A stretch of DNA of 64,000 nucleotides, from NCBI GenBank assembly GCA_017561715.1, contig JAFZBN010000015.1, positions 310,001 to 374,000 of the forward strand, given 5' to 3'. This document shows positions 30,464 through 39,653 of this stretch, in pieces. Position 1 is the first letter of the stretch; each line of letters opens with the position of its first letter. Position numbers and translations under genes: made by a program. Source of the stretch: Clostridiales bacterium (GTDB lineage Bacteria > Bacillota > Clostridia > Saccharofermentanales > Saccharofermentanaceae). The notes under the pieces were generated by a model. The model saw nothing but the letters and a program-made list of their open reading frames with translations, did not search any database and was not told where the DNA came from.

Positions 30464-30947
30464 CGAAATCGTACTCCTCTCTTAGGATATCCTTCAGCTT
30501 CGCGCGGGCTCTCTTCAACCGGGTTCGGATGTTTGCGCCGCTCTCCGAAAGGAGCACTGCGATCTCATCGGTGGAGTAGCCTTCTTCGTAGAAAAGGTGG
30601 ATGACTTCTCTGTAGTTTTCCGGAAGAGATTTGACCGCTTCCCAGATATAAGAAAGGTCCTCCTTTTTCTCCGCGACCAGTTCTTCGTTCAGTTCATCCG
30701 TATCACGAAGCTTGTTGTACTCGATCTTATTCTTGCTGAGATTCGCGGTAACTCGAAGGATCCAGGCCTTCTCGTGTTCCTTAGACGCGAACTCCGGCGC
30801 CACGCTGATCAGTTTCATGAGCACATCCTGCAATATCTCTTCGCTGTCCTCCATGTTATGAACGTAGGAATACGCCAGTCGCAGGATACGGTTGCCGTGC
30901 CTGTCCAGGATCTCTCTTAAATACTTGTCCTGTTCTTCCTGCGTCAT
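30456..30947 (-). CDS. ECF-type RNA polymerase sigma factor
   Basis: 163 residues from ATG 30947 (MTQEEQDKYLREIL). Region 2 (LRLAYSYVHNMEDSEEILQDVLMKL) and region 4 (AVKSLPENYREVIHLFYEEGYSTDEIAVLLSES) are both complete and typical of SigW/SigM-like factors. No strong ribosome binding site precedes the ATG; the dispersed octamer occupies that place (30950-30957). A longer reading to 31145 is open but its first 66 residues look non-coding. It is co-translated with the anti-sigma-like gene. Confidence 0.85.
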   Translation of the reverse strand: MTQEEQDKYLREILDRHGNRILRLAYSYVHNMEDSEEILQDVLMKLISVAPEFASKEHEKAWILRVTANLSKNKIEYNKLRDTDELNEELVAEKKEDLSYIWEAVKSLPENYREVIHLFYEEGYSTDEIAVLLSESGANIRTRLKRARAKLKDILREEYDFDD

Positions 30948-31066
30948 CGGTGCTTTTCGCGCCGAATTGACTTCGATTTCTTTTCCCTTTTCCTGCTCTT
31001 TGGAGCTTTCGACGATCCGGATCGCGGAGAATATCTTTGAAAGATACAGGGTGGCCTTAAGCAGGA

Positions 31067-31098
31067 CCTGCAGGTATGTGTTCTTACATACCTGCAGG
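31067..31098. repeat. Perfect 13-bp inverted repeat upstream of the sigma gene
   Basis: CCTGCAGGTATGT (31067-31079) and ACATACCTGCAGG (31086-31098) are perfectly complementary with a 6-base loop. There is no T-run on either side. It lies between the cystatin-like gene and the sigma gene, both transcribed leftward, so it may be a U-tract-less terminator, a processing site or a protein-binding dyad. Confidence 0.6.
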
Positions 31099-31167
31099 CG
31101 GCTTGCGCTTATGCTATTCGTGCTGTTCCGTAAACAAAGTTCCATCCGAATCTCCCGGTTATTTGTC

Positions 31168-32010
31168 TTATGCGTCCGCGCCTTCCATCATATCATCTTC
31201 CGCCTGCGAAGTCTCGGAGGCTTCGATCCCGTCCTCGACTTCGTCCTGCGCGGAGAAGTTCATGTCGTCTGTAGTGATCGACGCGTTGCCTTCCGGATCC
31301 ACATAGATGGTCACGAGGGCGAGCTCTACGGAAGGATCTTCGACAACGGCTCTGACTCTGCAGAGAACGAGGTAGTTGTATCCGCCGACGACCTGAGATC
31401 CGAGGTAGGCGATCGGCTCCATCTCACCGCCCGCGATCACCATGTTGGCAAGTGCTTTTGCAAAAGCATCCTTGACTTCCACGTTGTTCTCGAAAGCCGG
31501 ATCTCCGGTGTTTACGCCCCAGCCGCCGTCGACTTCGCCGTCAGCTTCGAGGAGTGCGTCGATCTTAAGGACTTCCGCGTTGCCCTGAAGGTCTTCGTAA
31601 ACATATACGAGGTAGTAACCCGGGAGCGCGTCCGGAACTGTCGCGGTGCCTCTTGCGAGGATGCAGTAATTCGTGCCGGAGACGATCTGTGTGCCGAGAA
31701 GGTAGATACCCTCGAAGTTCATGCCTGTAAGCGCGGAAGTTGCTTTTTCAAAAGCGGCCTTTGCCTTCTCGTTCTGATTCAGATCGATGTTCTCGACGTT
31801 GCCGTCCCATCCGCCAACCTGACCGATCATGTTCGGTTCCTCCGTTCTCTTCATGCCGAGAAGCTGTACGAGTTTTTCGCTGCCGTTATCGACTACGGTC
31901 TCGATCTTCTCTGTCGCTTTCTCCGTTGCCTTCGTATCCTTCTTGTTCTTGCAGCCTGTCATTGCGGCTACAACTGCGACTGTCATAAGAATTGCTACTA
32001 ACTTTTTCAT
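31168..32010 (-). CDS. Lipoprotein with two cystatin-like domains
   Basis: 280 residues. A lipobox AMTGC gives lipidated Cys20. After a lysine-rich tether come two homologous repeats of about 95 residues. Each begins with a Gly-Gly-Trp (66-68 and 162-164) and contains a QxVxG loop followed by a strand: QIVSGTNY (108-115) and QVVGGYNY (206-213). The N-terminal glycine and QxVxG loop are the wedge elements by which cystatins block papain-family proteases. An acidic tail closes the protein. The papain-like lipoprotein protease encoded at 28023-29573 is an obvious candidate partner; this pairing is inferred from proximity and family knowledge. Confidence 0.75.
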   Translation of the reverse strand: MKKLVAILMTVAVVAAMTGCKNKKDTKATEKATEKIETVVDNGSEKLVQLLGMKRTEEPNMIGQVGGWDGNVENIDLNQNEKAKAAFEKATSALTGMNFEGIYLLGTQIVSGTNYCILARGTATVPDALPGYYLVYVYEDLQGNAEVLKIDALLEADGEVDGGWGVNTGDPAFENNVEVKDAFAKALANMVIAGGEMEPIAYLGSQVVGGYNYLVLCRVRAVVEDPSVELALVTIYVDPEGNASITTDDMNFSAQDEVEDGIEASETSQAEDDMMEGADA

Positions 32011-32197
32011 TTTTCATTACCTCACTGTACTTGTAGATTTTTGCTCGGGCTTTTCGCCTTTCACCCTATATACAGCCGGGCTTCGAAAAATGTGACACAC
32101 ATTTCGAAAAAATATTTCAAATTTCTTCGGATGCCTTCACTATGAGTATCAATAAAAGACTACGGAGTGTTACACATAATTCTTCCAAATCAGGCAC

Positions 32198-33040
32198 TCA
32201 AGTCTGCGCGCCGGGCATCGCGCCTTTAACTTTTAAAACACCTACCGATTTTCTCAGCGCTTCGATCGTCTTGGTCTCGAGAACGCAGCGGCAGTTGTGC
32301 TTCTTCGCGGTAGCAAGTCTCGCGTCGATATCGATGTCTCCGTCCCCGAGCGCAAGATGGTTCTTCGGCGGTTCTTCCTTTCCGTCATGGACATGCATGT
32401 GGATAAGGTGATCCTCGTTTTCCATGATGAACGGGACGTCGATTTCTTTCATGCCCTTCGAATGCCCGATATCCCAGGTCAGTCCGAAGTACTTACTCTG
32501 AAGAAGATACTCGATCGCCTTCTTTTCATATCCTCTAAAGCCATCAGTGTTCTCGACCGCGATGCGGATATCGCTATCGCCGATCCACTCTTCACAGAGA
32601 GTTCTGAATCTTTCAAAAGACTTCATATAGACATCGGAATCGCGGTCGTACATCTGTACTTTTCTGTCCGGCAGCGTGATGAAGATACCGTGGTGCATGT
32701 GCATATTCAGCGTCAGGGGCTGGCTTTGGTCACCGAAGCGGTCACGCAGCGGGAGAAGTGCTTTTGCCACAGAGATCGTGCGACGGGTCGTCTCCAGATA
32801 CGCGTCCGTCACGAGCGGATTAAAGTCCGCGATATTCATGTTCTCGTCGAGGTGGATCGTGTAATAGATCCCGGCCTTTTCCGCCGCCTCGGCAAAAGCA
32901 CCTGTGTCTTCGAGTTTATCGATCTGATACTCGGGGAAATTCATGTTGAGTTCGATAAACCTAAGGCCAAGCTCAGTGCAAAGCGCGATGTTCTCAGCAA
33001 GAGTTCTGTTTTCAATAAGTGTCGGCATGCCAAACTGCAT
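32198..33040 (-). CDS. Xylose isomerase-like TIM-barrel protein (sugar phosphate isomerase/epimerase family)
   Basis: 280 residues from ATG 33040, with AGAAGGTG upstream. Metal-binding positions of the AP-endonuclease-2 / xylose isomerase-like barrel are visible: ENTDGFRG (Glu), WDIGHSKG (Asp, His) and HMHVHDGKEE (His), with ETK near the end. It is cytosolic. It follows the HAD phosphatase gene by 15 bases, a two-gene unit that may handle a phosphorylated sugar or polyol. No transporter or kinase is adjacent, so the substrate is unknown. Confidence 0.82.
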   Translation of the reverse strand: MQFGMPTLIENRTLAENIALCTELGLRFIELNMNFPEYQIDKLEDTGAFAEAAEKAGIYYTIHLDENMNIADFNPLVTDAYLETTRRTISVAKALLPLRDRFGDQSQPLTLNMHMHHGIFITLPDRKVQMYDRDSDVYMKSFERFRTLCEEWIGDSDIRIAVENTDGFRGYEKKAIEYLLQSKYFGLTWDIGHSKGMKEIDVPFIMENEDHLIHMHVHDGKEEPPKNHLALGDGDIDIDARLATAKKHNCRCVLETKTIEALRKSVGVLKVKGAMPGAQT

Positions 33041-33055
33041 ATGTTTCACCTTCTT

Positions 33056-33709
33056 TTATCCAAGTATGATCCCGCGGATCTCGGGCACATCGTTTACAAG
33101 ATACGTCGCGCCCGCCTTTTCCAGTTCTTCTCTTTCACCGTATCCGTAGAGGACACCGATCGATTCAACGCCGACTTCCACGGCGGCTTCGATATCGTAG
33201 AAGCGGTCTCCTACCATGACGATCTTATCGCGGTCGTCATCTGTGAGCCCGAGCGTCTCCATCGACTTTCGGATGAGGAACGTCTTACTGGAATCGTGCT
33301 CATCCAGCCCCGGTCCGACGATGCCGTCGAAGAAATCGTAGATCTCGTTATTCTTCGCGACCTTTTTCGCCATCACCAGAGGCTTTGAGGTCGTGATCAC
33401 GAGCTTTATGCCTTTTTCTTTCAAGGCCGCAAGAAGCTCCATCATGCCGGGATAAAGCGGTGCCTGGTAGATCCCCTTTTCCGTATAGTATGCTCTGTAG
33501 ATGCGGATCGCCTCTTCCGTATCTTCTTCTGAGAGTCCGTAGTTATCGTGGAAGGAAACATGCAACGGCGGACCGATGAATTTTCGAAGCTTCGCCTCAT
33601 CGGAAATATCGATTCCGAAGTGTGTCAGGGCTCGTTTTGCGCCCTCAAGAATACCGAATTCCGACTGTGTCAGTGTTCCGTCCAGATCAAAGAATGCATA
33701 TGAATACAT
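33056..33709 (-). CDS. HAD hydrolase, phosphoglycolate phosphatase-like
   Basis: 217 residues. Motif I FFDLDGTLTQS, motif II TTSKP, motif III lysine in KTFLIRK and motif IV MVGDRFYDIEAA are complete, with a helical C1 cap (about 17-85) as in Gph/PpaX-type enzymes. It dephosphorylates a small metabolite; phosphoglycolate or pyrophosphate are the usual substrates, but the cap does not decide. It has a GAGGTAG ribosome binding site and is the first gene of the unit with the TIM-barrel protein. Confidence 0.88.
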   Translation of the reverse strand: MYSYAFFDLDGTLTQSEFGILEGAKRALTHFGIDISDEAKLRKFIGPPLHVSFHDNYGLSEEDTEEAIRIYRAYYTEKGIYQAPLYPGMMELLAALKEKGIKLVITTSKPLVMAKKVAKNNEIYDFFDGIVGPGLDEHDSSKTFLIRKSMETLGLTDDDRDKIVMVGDRFYDIEAAVEVGVESIGVLYGYGEREELEKAGATYLVNDVPEIRGIILG

Positions 33710-33855
33710 GAATGGATCTACCTCGCGTTTGTTTCTTTCTTATTCTATCACAACGGATCCTTCATGACCGACGACGGTGCTTTTCGAGATGAAGCGAAAA
33801 ACACATGTGCTATAATGAAGTTACTTTTATAAGGGAAAAGGACTGGGTATAGGTT

Positions 33856-35067
33856 ATGAAAAAGTGTATCGCGCTGGCGCTTTCGATCGCTACGCTCCTG
33901 AGCGTTTCGACAGGCTGTAAGAAAAAACTCCCGAAATTCGAACTGGAACTCGGTGACACAGTCACTATGGGCGAATACCAAGGTGAAGAGATCAAGTGGG
34001 AAGTCATGCACAGGAATTTCGTAGTCGGCGAAAACAAAGTAATCGTCGAACTGCAGAGCACGACCGCGATCGACTGCCTTCCGTTTGACGAAGAGGGAGC
34101 CTACTGGGAGGACTGCACACTTCGCGAATGGCTGAACACGGACTTCTACGACGAGGCATTCTCCAAATCCGAAAAGAAAGAGATCCTCGATACCTCTTAC
34201 TCGATGTACACAGGACCGTCTCGCTGGCTGACGGATAAGGTCTATATTTCCGGAGAGTTCTTAAGATATCGTCTGTCACCTCAGGATGCCACCTGCAAGC
34301 CTTCCAAGTACGCAAAGAAGAAAGGCATCCATATCGAAGATGGCAGCTGCAAGTATTGGACACGTGACGTAGGCATCATTGAATATAGCCTAGGATTAAC
34401 CGATACAGCCGGGAACGGTTTTGTTTTCTGTCTGGGAACTTCAGGTATGGATTCCGGTCATGGTCCGAATGGCTTCTTCACCGCAGAAGATGTAGGTGTC
34501 CGTCCATGGATCTCGGTCGAGTACGAGGGCACATTCGAGATGAAGGATATCAATCCCGCGGACCGCGTCATTATGGGAACTTACGACGGCGAACCGATCA
34601 CCTGGATCGTTATCGAAAGCGAAAAGAGCGGCTTGAAGCTTCTCAGCAAATATGGTCTTGAGAAGATGAAGATGGATAAGAATTCCGAAGCGACTGAATT
34701 CGCCGAGACAGATCTTCATGACTGGCTGAACGAAGACTTCTATGAAGAAGCTTTCTCCAAGAACGACAAGAAGATCATCGTAGCAGATGACGATGATGAC
34801 AACGTCTCCCTGATCGGAAAGATCTCGGAAAAAGGAGGATTCAACCGCGATACATTGATGGAACTGTTCATCGGATCCGGTTATTCTAAATCCTACTGTG
34901 AAAACAACGAGGTTACCGACAAAGATGCTATTGAAGATTTCTGGTGCAAATACGTATCAGAAAAAAGCTCGAAATTATCGGTATTTCACACCACAAGCAT
35001 GGCCCACAGAGGCTCTGACGCAGACAAAGAGTTCTCCGTCCGCCCATATATCACGATCAAGTTCTGA
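33856..35067 (+). CDS. Lipoprotein with two DUF6273-like domains
   Basis: 403 residues. Lipobox SVSTGC gives lipidation near Cys22. Two related domains follow, each with a start like GDTVTMGEYQGEEIKWEV / DRVIMGTYDGEPITWIV and a later REWLNTDFYDEAFS / HDWLNEDFYEEAFS motif, the hallmark of DUF6273. The second copy carries a long insertion. It is found on the outer face of clostridial cells and has no known enzymatic function. It is monocistronic and ends just before repeat array 1. The promoter area 33710-33855 contains a near inverted pair GTGCTTTTCG / CGAAAAACAC (33777-33786, 33794-33803). Confidence 0.75.
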   Translation: MKKCIALALSIATLLSVSTGCKKKLPKFELELGDTVTMGEYQGEEIKWEVMHRNFVVGENKVIVELQSTTAIDCLPFDEEGAYWEDCTLREWLNTDFYDEAFSKSEKKEILDTSYSMYTGPSRWLTDKVYISGEFLRYRLSPQDATCKPSKYAKKKGIHIEDGSCKYWTRDVGIIEYSLGLTDTAGNGFVFCLGTSGMDSGHGPNGFFTAEDVGVRPWISVEYEGTFEMKDINPADRVIMGTYDGEPITWIVIESEKSGLKLLSKYGLEKMKMDKNSEATEFAETDLHDWLNEDFYEEAFSKNDKKIIVADDDDDNVSLIGKISEKGGFNRDTLMELFIGSGYSKSYCENNEVTDKDAIEDFWCKYVSEKSSKLSVFHTTSMAHRGSDADKEFSVRPYITIKF

Positions 35068-35078
35068 TAGCAGGCACA

Positions 35079-35383
35079 AATAAGATCAAATGCAACAATA
35101 TAGCATTTTGCTCTTATTAAATTGAGCACAAGATAAGATCAAATAGTCGCTTTCGGCTGTTTGATCTTATTTTTTCGGAAAGAGAATAAGATCATACGAG
35201 TAAAATTCCTCATTTGATCTTATCTGCTGACCACCTGTATAAGATCTTTCGGCTGTATTTACTGAAATGATCTTATATACAATCGAATCAGATAAGATCA
35301 TTTGCTCATTATTTTCGAAACGCTCCTAACTGGCAAAGAAAAAGATAAGATCTTTTGCCGCTTTTGAGGCATATGATCTTATC
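35079..35383. repeat. Repeat array 1: six 40-bp imperfect palindromes at an exact 53-bp period
   Basis: Units start at 35079, 35132, 35185, 35238, 35291 and 35344; every interval is 53 bp (40-bp unit plus 13-bp spacer). Each unit begins with an invariant ATAAGATC (positions 2-9) and ends with a looser GATCTTAT (positions 32-39). Unit 5 has a decayed right half. Interiors and spacers are not conserved. The array fills the gap between the converging DUF6273 lipoprotein and HIT genes, with no coding sequence. A second array of the same design lies at 49337-49641. Fifty-three bp is about five DNA helical turns, so units would face the same side of the helix. Confidence 0.9.
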
Positions 35384-35408
35384 CCGCTTTTCATAGTCAC
35401 GATATTCG

Positions 35409-35870
35409 TCAGATCAACTTATCCAGCTCCGTTTTCAGAAGCTTCTTCATCTCCTCAAGCTGCTCCCCGCCGACCGCACATTCATCCGAATACATCTTCT
35501 CCATCGGATACCACCAGACCGGTCCTCTGTTATTGAAACCATGCCCCTCGAGATCGCCATCCACACGCGGATACAGATGCCAGTGAAGGTGCGCATCTCC
35601 CATACCGAGAAGCTCATAATTCATCTTTTCCGGGTGAAAAGCATTCGCCACCGCTTCTGCCACGATAGACATCTCTTTGAGGAACAGCGTCCTCTCTTCC
35701 ATCTCCATCTGGAAAAGCTCCGTATACTTGTGATCCTTGTAGAGGAAAAGCGTATACCCGTAGAAATGCTGATTATCGCCGATCACGACATAGCCGGTCT
35801 GAAGCTCCTTTACAAAATAGGGATTCGTTCCGTTTTTGATCATCTCGATACGATCACAGATCAGGCACAT
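35409..35870 (-). CDS. HIT-family hydrolase
   Basis: 153 residues. The histidine triad is clear as HLHWHLYPR (about residues 94-102), preceded by NYELLGMGD. N-terminal MCLICDRIEM with CxxC may bind zinc, as in some HIT proteins. HIT proteins hydrolyse nucleoside phosphoramidates or dinucleoside polyphosphates in the cytosol. It has a TGAGGAG ribosome binding site and follows the DUF3795 gene by about 40 bases on the same strand. Substrate unknown. Confidence 0.88.
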   Translation of the reverse strand: MCLICDRIEMIKNGTNPYFVKELQTGYVVIGDNQHFYGYTLFLYKDHKYTELFQMEMEERTLFLKEMSIVAEAVANAFHPEKMNYELLGMGDAHLHWHLYPRVDGDLEGHGFNNRGPVWWYPMEKMYSDECAVGGEQLEEMKKLLKTELDKLI

Positions 35871-35910
35871 AAAGGTCTCCTCACTTATTCCAATTCTTCT
35901 CGAAAAGCAC

Positions 35911-36330
35911 TTACAGATTCAGGTTCTTCTCTTTCTCATAGAAAGCGCGGACGAACATCTGAAACTCTTCCTCATTTTCGCAGGCATCTCTGCACTGCTG
36001 CATCTTGTCATACGAGCGGCGGTACATATCCTTGACGCTCTCGCATTCAAACTCACCGCACTCTTTGCAGCGGCTCACCTGATGCTCTTTTGTGCATGGC
36101 AAAACCATAAATGAACAGGTCGGACGGCATCCGCATCCGGTGCAACGGATCTCGTCATTACTGACCACATGATCGCGCCATCCGGCACGATACCAGAACT
36201 CTGCCGTCTCATGAAGTTCCTCATCTGTTCTCGCGATATACCTCGGGCAGACAGCACAGTCATCCCCACAGACCGAGATGATCTTCTCCGCGTTTTTCAG
36301 TTCTTCCAAACGATCGATATACCATTTCAT
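35911..36330 (-). CDS. DUF3795 cysteine-rich protein
   Basis: 139 residues from ATG 36330 (GGAAGGTG upstream); an upstream in-frame extension to 36384 encodes an implausible hydrophobic leader. Three cysteine clusters, CGDDCAVCPRY, CTGCGCRPTC and CKECGEFECE, are the DUF3795 signature and probably bind zinc or an Fe-S cluster. A helical C-terminus follows. Found widely in clostridia; function not established. It is upstream of the HIT gene. The dispersed octamer lies just past its stop (35903-35910). Confidence 0.8.
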   Translation of the reverse strand: MKWYIDRLEELKNAEKIISVCGDDCAVCPRYIARTDEELHETAEFWYRAGWRDHVVSNDEIRCTGCGCRPTCSFMVLPCTKEHQVSRCKECGEFECESVKDMYRRSYDKMQQCRDACENEEEFQMFVRAFYEKEKNLNL

Positions 36331-36388
36331 AAGAATCACCTTCCAAACAAAGCATATCAGACTTAGCGGAAAAACACACATCACGACG

Positions 36389-36463
36389 CAAAAAAATAAA
36401 TCCCAAGGAGCGATTCCGCAGGCACGAAGTGTCGAGGACCAGCGACGGGGATTTATTTTTTTG
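36389..36463. terminator. Long inverted repeat between carB and the DUF3795 gene
   Basis: A perfect 16-bp inverted repeat, CAAAAAAATAAATCCC (36389-36404) and GGGATTTATTTTTTTG (36448-36463), with T7 tracts on both outer sides and 43 bases between. It can act as the carAB terminator. The interior GC-rich 43 bases can fold further, which is unusual for a plain terminator. Confidence 0.7.
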
Positions 36464-36464
36464 T

Positions 36465-39400
36465 TTATGCGTTGATCGTTGCGATACCCGGGATCGTCTC
36501 CTCAAGTACGTCGAGCAGGATCTTTACGGTATCGAGCGATGTAAAGATCGTGACACCGTTCTGGATCGCGCAGCGGCGGATCGCCACACCGTCTTCGTAG
36601 TGCACACCGGAAAGGATCGCACGTGTGTTGATGATGTAACTTACATAGCCTGCGCGGATCGAATCGAGGATCTCCGTGCTGCCTTCACTGAGCTTACCGC
36701 GCACACGTGTTCTGATGCCGTGATTCTTCAGGAAGTTCGCTGTACCGATCGTGGCCTCGATGTTGAAGCCGAGCTCGTAGAAACGCTTGATCAGCGGAAG
36801 TGCTTCTTCCTTATCCTCATCAGCGAGTGTAACGATTACCGTACCGTAATCTTTCATCTTGATGCCGGAAGCCTGCAGCGCCTTAAAGAACGCGCGGTTC
36901 AGGCTCTTATCGTAACCGATCGCCTCACCGGTGGACTTCATCTCAGGCGAGAGATACGCGTCCATACCGTCGAGCTTCTGGAAGCTGAAGGCCGGTGCCT
37001 TAACATACCAGCGGTCTGTCGTCTCCGGGGGAGTGAGCTTCGTGATGCCCTGATCTGCCAACGACTCACCGAGCATTACGCGAGTAGCGATCGTAACAAG
37101 GTTCTGATCCGTCGACTTGGAAAGGAACGGAACAGAACGAGAAGCACGCGGGTTGACCTCGATAACATAGACGCTGTCGTCCTTATCGACGATGAACTGG
37201 ATGTTGAAAAGACCTACGATGCCGATACCAAGACCGAGACGTGTGGTGTAATCGCAGATGGTCTCCTTGACCTTATCGGAGATGGAGAACGGCGGATATA
37301 CGCTCGTACTGTCGCCACTGTGAACACCGGTTCTTTCGACGAGCTCCATGATGCCAGGGATAAAGACCTGCTTACCGTCGCAGATCGCGTCGACCTCGAC
37401 TTCTTTGCCGACTAAGTACTTATCGATGAGTACCGGCTTATCTTCGTCAACTTCTACGGCGTTCTTTAAGTACTTCACGAGCATCGTCTCATTCGCGACG
37501 ATCTCCATGGCACGCCCGCCGAGTACGAAGGACGGACGAACGAGTACCGGATAGCCGATCTTTTCGGCTACTTTGATACCGGTCGGAATATCTGTAACTG
37601 CTTCACCCTTCGGGTTCGGGATCTCGAGGGATTTGATCACCGCGTCAAAAGCATCTCTATCCTCTGCCTTTTCAATCGCGTCATTATCGGTACCGATGAT
37701 CTTAACACCGCGCTTCGTAAGAGAATCCGCGAGGTTAACGGCGGTCTGTCCGCCGAGGGTAACGATAACACCGAGCGGATTCTCAAGATCGATAATGTTC
37801 ATGACATCTTCGGTCGTCAAAGGCTCAAAATAGAGCTTATCTGCTGTTGTATAGTCCGTGGAAACCGTCTCCGGGTTGTTGTTGATAACGATCGCTTCGT
37901 AGCCCGCTTCCTGGATCGTGCGGACAGCATGTACGGTCGAGTAGTCAAACTCAACGCCCTGGCCGATACGGATCGGACCGGAACCGAGAACGATGACCTT
38001 CTTTCTGTCACTTACGATGGACTCATTTTCGGAAGCGTAGGTCGAGTAGAAATACGGAACATAGCTCTCGAACTCAGACGCGCAGGTATCGATCATCTTG
38101 TAGATCGGGGCGATCTTATTGTCTTTTCTCATCTTGTAGATGTCATCTTCCGTCATCTTCCAGAGTTCTGCGACGTAGGAGTCGGAGAAGCCCATTCTCT
38201 TCGCTTCGATCAGGTGCTCGAGAGAACCGACATTTGCTTCCATCTCACGCTCGAAATCAACGATCTTCTTGATCTTGTCGAGGAAGAACATATCGATACC
38301 CGTGATGTTGCAGATACGGGAGTGGTCAACGCCGAGCCACATCAGCTGGGAGATCGCGTAGATACGATCGTCGGTGCCTTCCTTGATGTAGTCGAGAAGG
38401 TCGTCGACACTCATATGCTCGGAGTCGAACTTCGTCATGTGGATGTGGTTCTTGCTGTCCTCAAGAGAGCGGATCGCTTTAAGCAGGCTCTCTTCGAAGG
38501 TACGGCCGACGCTCATGACCTCACCGGTCGCCTTCATCTGCGTGGAAAGCTTATTCATGGCCGCCGGGAACTTATCGAACGGGAATCTCGGCATCTTGGT
38601 GACGACATAGTCGAGTGCCGGTTCGAAGCATGCCGGAGTATTTGCCAGCTGGATCTCGTCGAGGTTCATGCCGACGGCGATCTTCGCGGAAACACGCGCG
38701 ATCGGGTAACCGCTGGCCTTCGATGCCAGGGCGGAAGAACGGGATACACGCGGGTTAACTTCGATAACGTAATACTTAAAGGAGTGCGGGTCGAGCGCGA
38801 ACTGGCAGTTACAGCCGCCCTTAACGCCGAGCGCGCGGATGATCTTCAGGGCACTGTCACGGAGCATGTGGTACTCCTTGTTCGTCAGTGTCTGGGAAGG
38901 CGCGACAACGATGGAGTCACCGGTGTGAATGCCGACCGGATCGAGGTTCTCCATGTTACAAACCGTGATCGCCGTATCGTTGGCATCGCGGATAACTTCG
39001 TATTCGATCTCCTTATAGCCCTTGATGCTCTTTTCGACGAGGACCTGGTGTACCGGAGAGAGCGCGAGCGCGTTCTTCATCATGGTGACCATTTCCTCCG
39101 GATCGTTGGCAAAACCACCGCCCGTGCCGCCGAGTGTGAAGGCCGGACGCAGGATGACCGGATATCCGATCTTCTCCGCTGCCTCAAGCGCTTCCTCAAT
39201 GCTGTATGTGATCTGAGACGGAACGACCGGCTCACCGATCTTTTCGCAGAGCTCCTTGAAAAGCTCTCGGTCCTCGGCGCATTCGATACTCTTGGCATCG
39301 GTGCCGAGAAGCTCGATCTCGCACTCTTCGAGAACGCCCTTCTTGGCCAGCTGCATCGCGAGGTTCAAACCGGTCTGACCGCCGATACCCGGAACGATGG

Positions 39401-39653
39401 CGTCCGGACGCTCGAGACGGCAGATACGGGCCAGGAACTGCAGTGTCAGCGGCTCCATATAGACCTTATCCGCGATGGATGTATCTGTCATGATGGTCGC
39501 GGGGTTACTATTCGCGAGAATGACCTCGTAGCCTTCTTCTTTCAGTGCCAGGCAGGCCTGGGTGCCGGCGTAGTCGAACTCTGCTGCCTGTCCGATAACG
39601 ATCGGACCGGATCCGATAACGAGTACTTTCTTAATGTCGGTTCTCTTAGGCAT
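36465..39653 (-). CDS. carB: Carbamoyl-phosphate synthase large subunit
   Basis: 1062 residues from ATG 39653. It makes carbamoyl phosphate from bicarbonate, ATP and ammonia delivered by CarA, for pyrimidines and arginine. The two homologous ATP-grasp halves are visible through the repeated [20 protein letters not shown] / [20 protein letters not shown] openings and PRVSRSSA / PRASRSVP motifs, and a C-terminal allosteric domain ends the protein. Its start overlaps carA by 8 bases. Expression is expected to follow the carA leader attenuator. Confidence 0.97.
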   Translation of the reverse strand: MPKRTDIKKVLVIGSGPIVIGQAAEFDYAGTQACLALKEEGYEVILANSNPATIMTDTSIADKVYMEPLTLQFLARICRLERPDAIVPGIGGQTGLNLAMQLAKKGVLEECEIELLGTDAKSIECAEDRELFKELCEKIGEPVVPSQITYSIEEALEAAEKIGYPVILRPAFTLGGTGGGFANDPEEMVTMMKNALALSPVHQVLVEKSIKGYKEIEYEVIRDANDTAITVCNMENLDPVGIHTGDSIVVAPSQTLTNKEYHMLRDSALKIIRALGVKGGCNCQFALDPHSFKYYVIEVNPRVSRSSALASKASGYPIARVSAKIAVGMNLDEIQLANTPACFEPALDYVVTKMPRFPFDKFPAAMNKLSTQMKATGEVMSVGRTFEESLLKAIRSLEDSKNHIHMTKFDSEHMSVDDLLDYIKEGTDDRIYAISQLMWLGVDHSRICNITGIDMFFLDKIKKIVDFEREMEANVGSLEHLIEAKRMGFSDSYVAELWKMTEDDIYKMRKDNKIAPIYKMIDTCASEFESYVPYFYSTYASENESIVSDRKKVIVLGSGPIRIGQGVEFDYSTVHAVRTIQEAGYEAIVINNNPETVSTDYTTADKLYFEPLTTEDVMNIIDLENPLGVIVTLGGQTAVNLADSLTKRGVKIIGTDNDAIEKAEDRDAFDAVIKSLEIPNPKGEAVTDIPTGIKVAEKIGYPVLVRPSFVLGGRAMEIVANETMLVKYLKNAVEVDEDKPVLIDKYLVGKEVEVDAICDGKQVFIPGIMELVERTGVHSGDSTSVYPPFSISDKVKETICDYTTRLGLGIGIVGLFNIQFIVDKDDSVYVIEVNPRASRSVPFLSKSTDQNLVTIATRVMLGESLADQGITKLTPPETTDRWYVKAPAFSFQKLDGMDAYLSPEMKSTGEAIGYDKSLNRAFFKALQASGIKMKDYGTVIVTLADEDKEEALPLIKRFYELGFNIEATIGTANFLKNHGIRTRVRGKLSEGSTEILDSIRAGYVSYIINTRAILSGVHYEDGVAIRRCAIQNGVTIFTSLDTVKILLDVLEETIPGIATINA

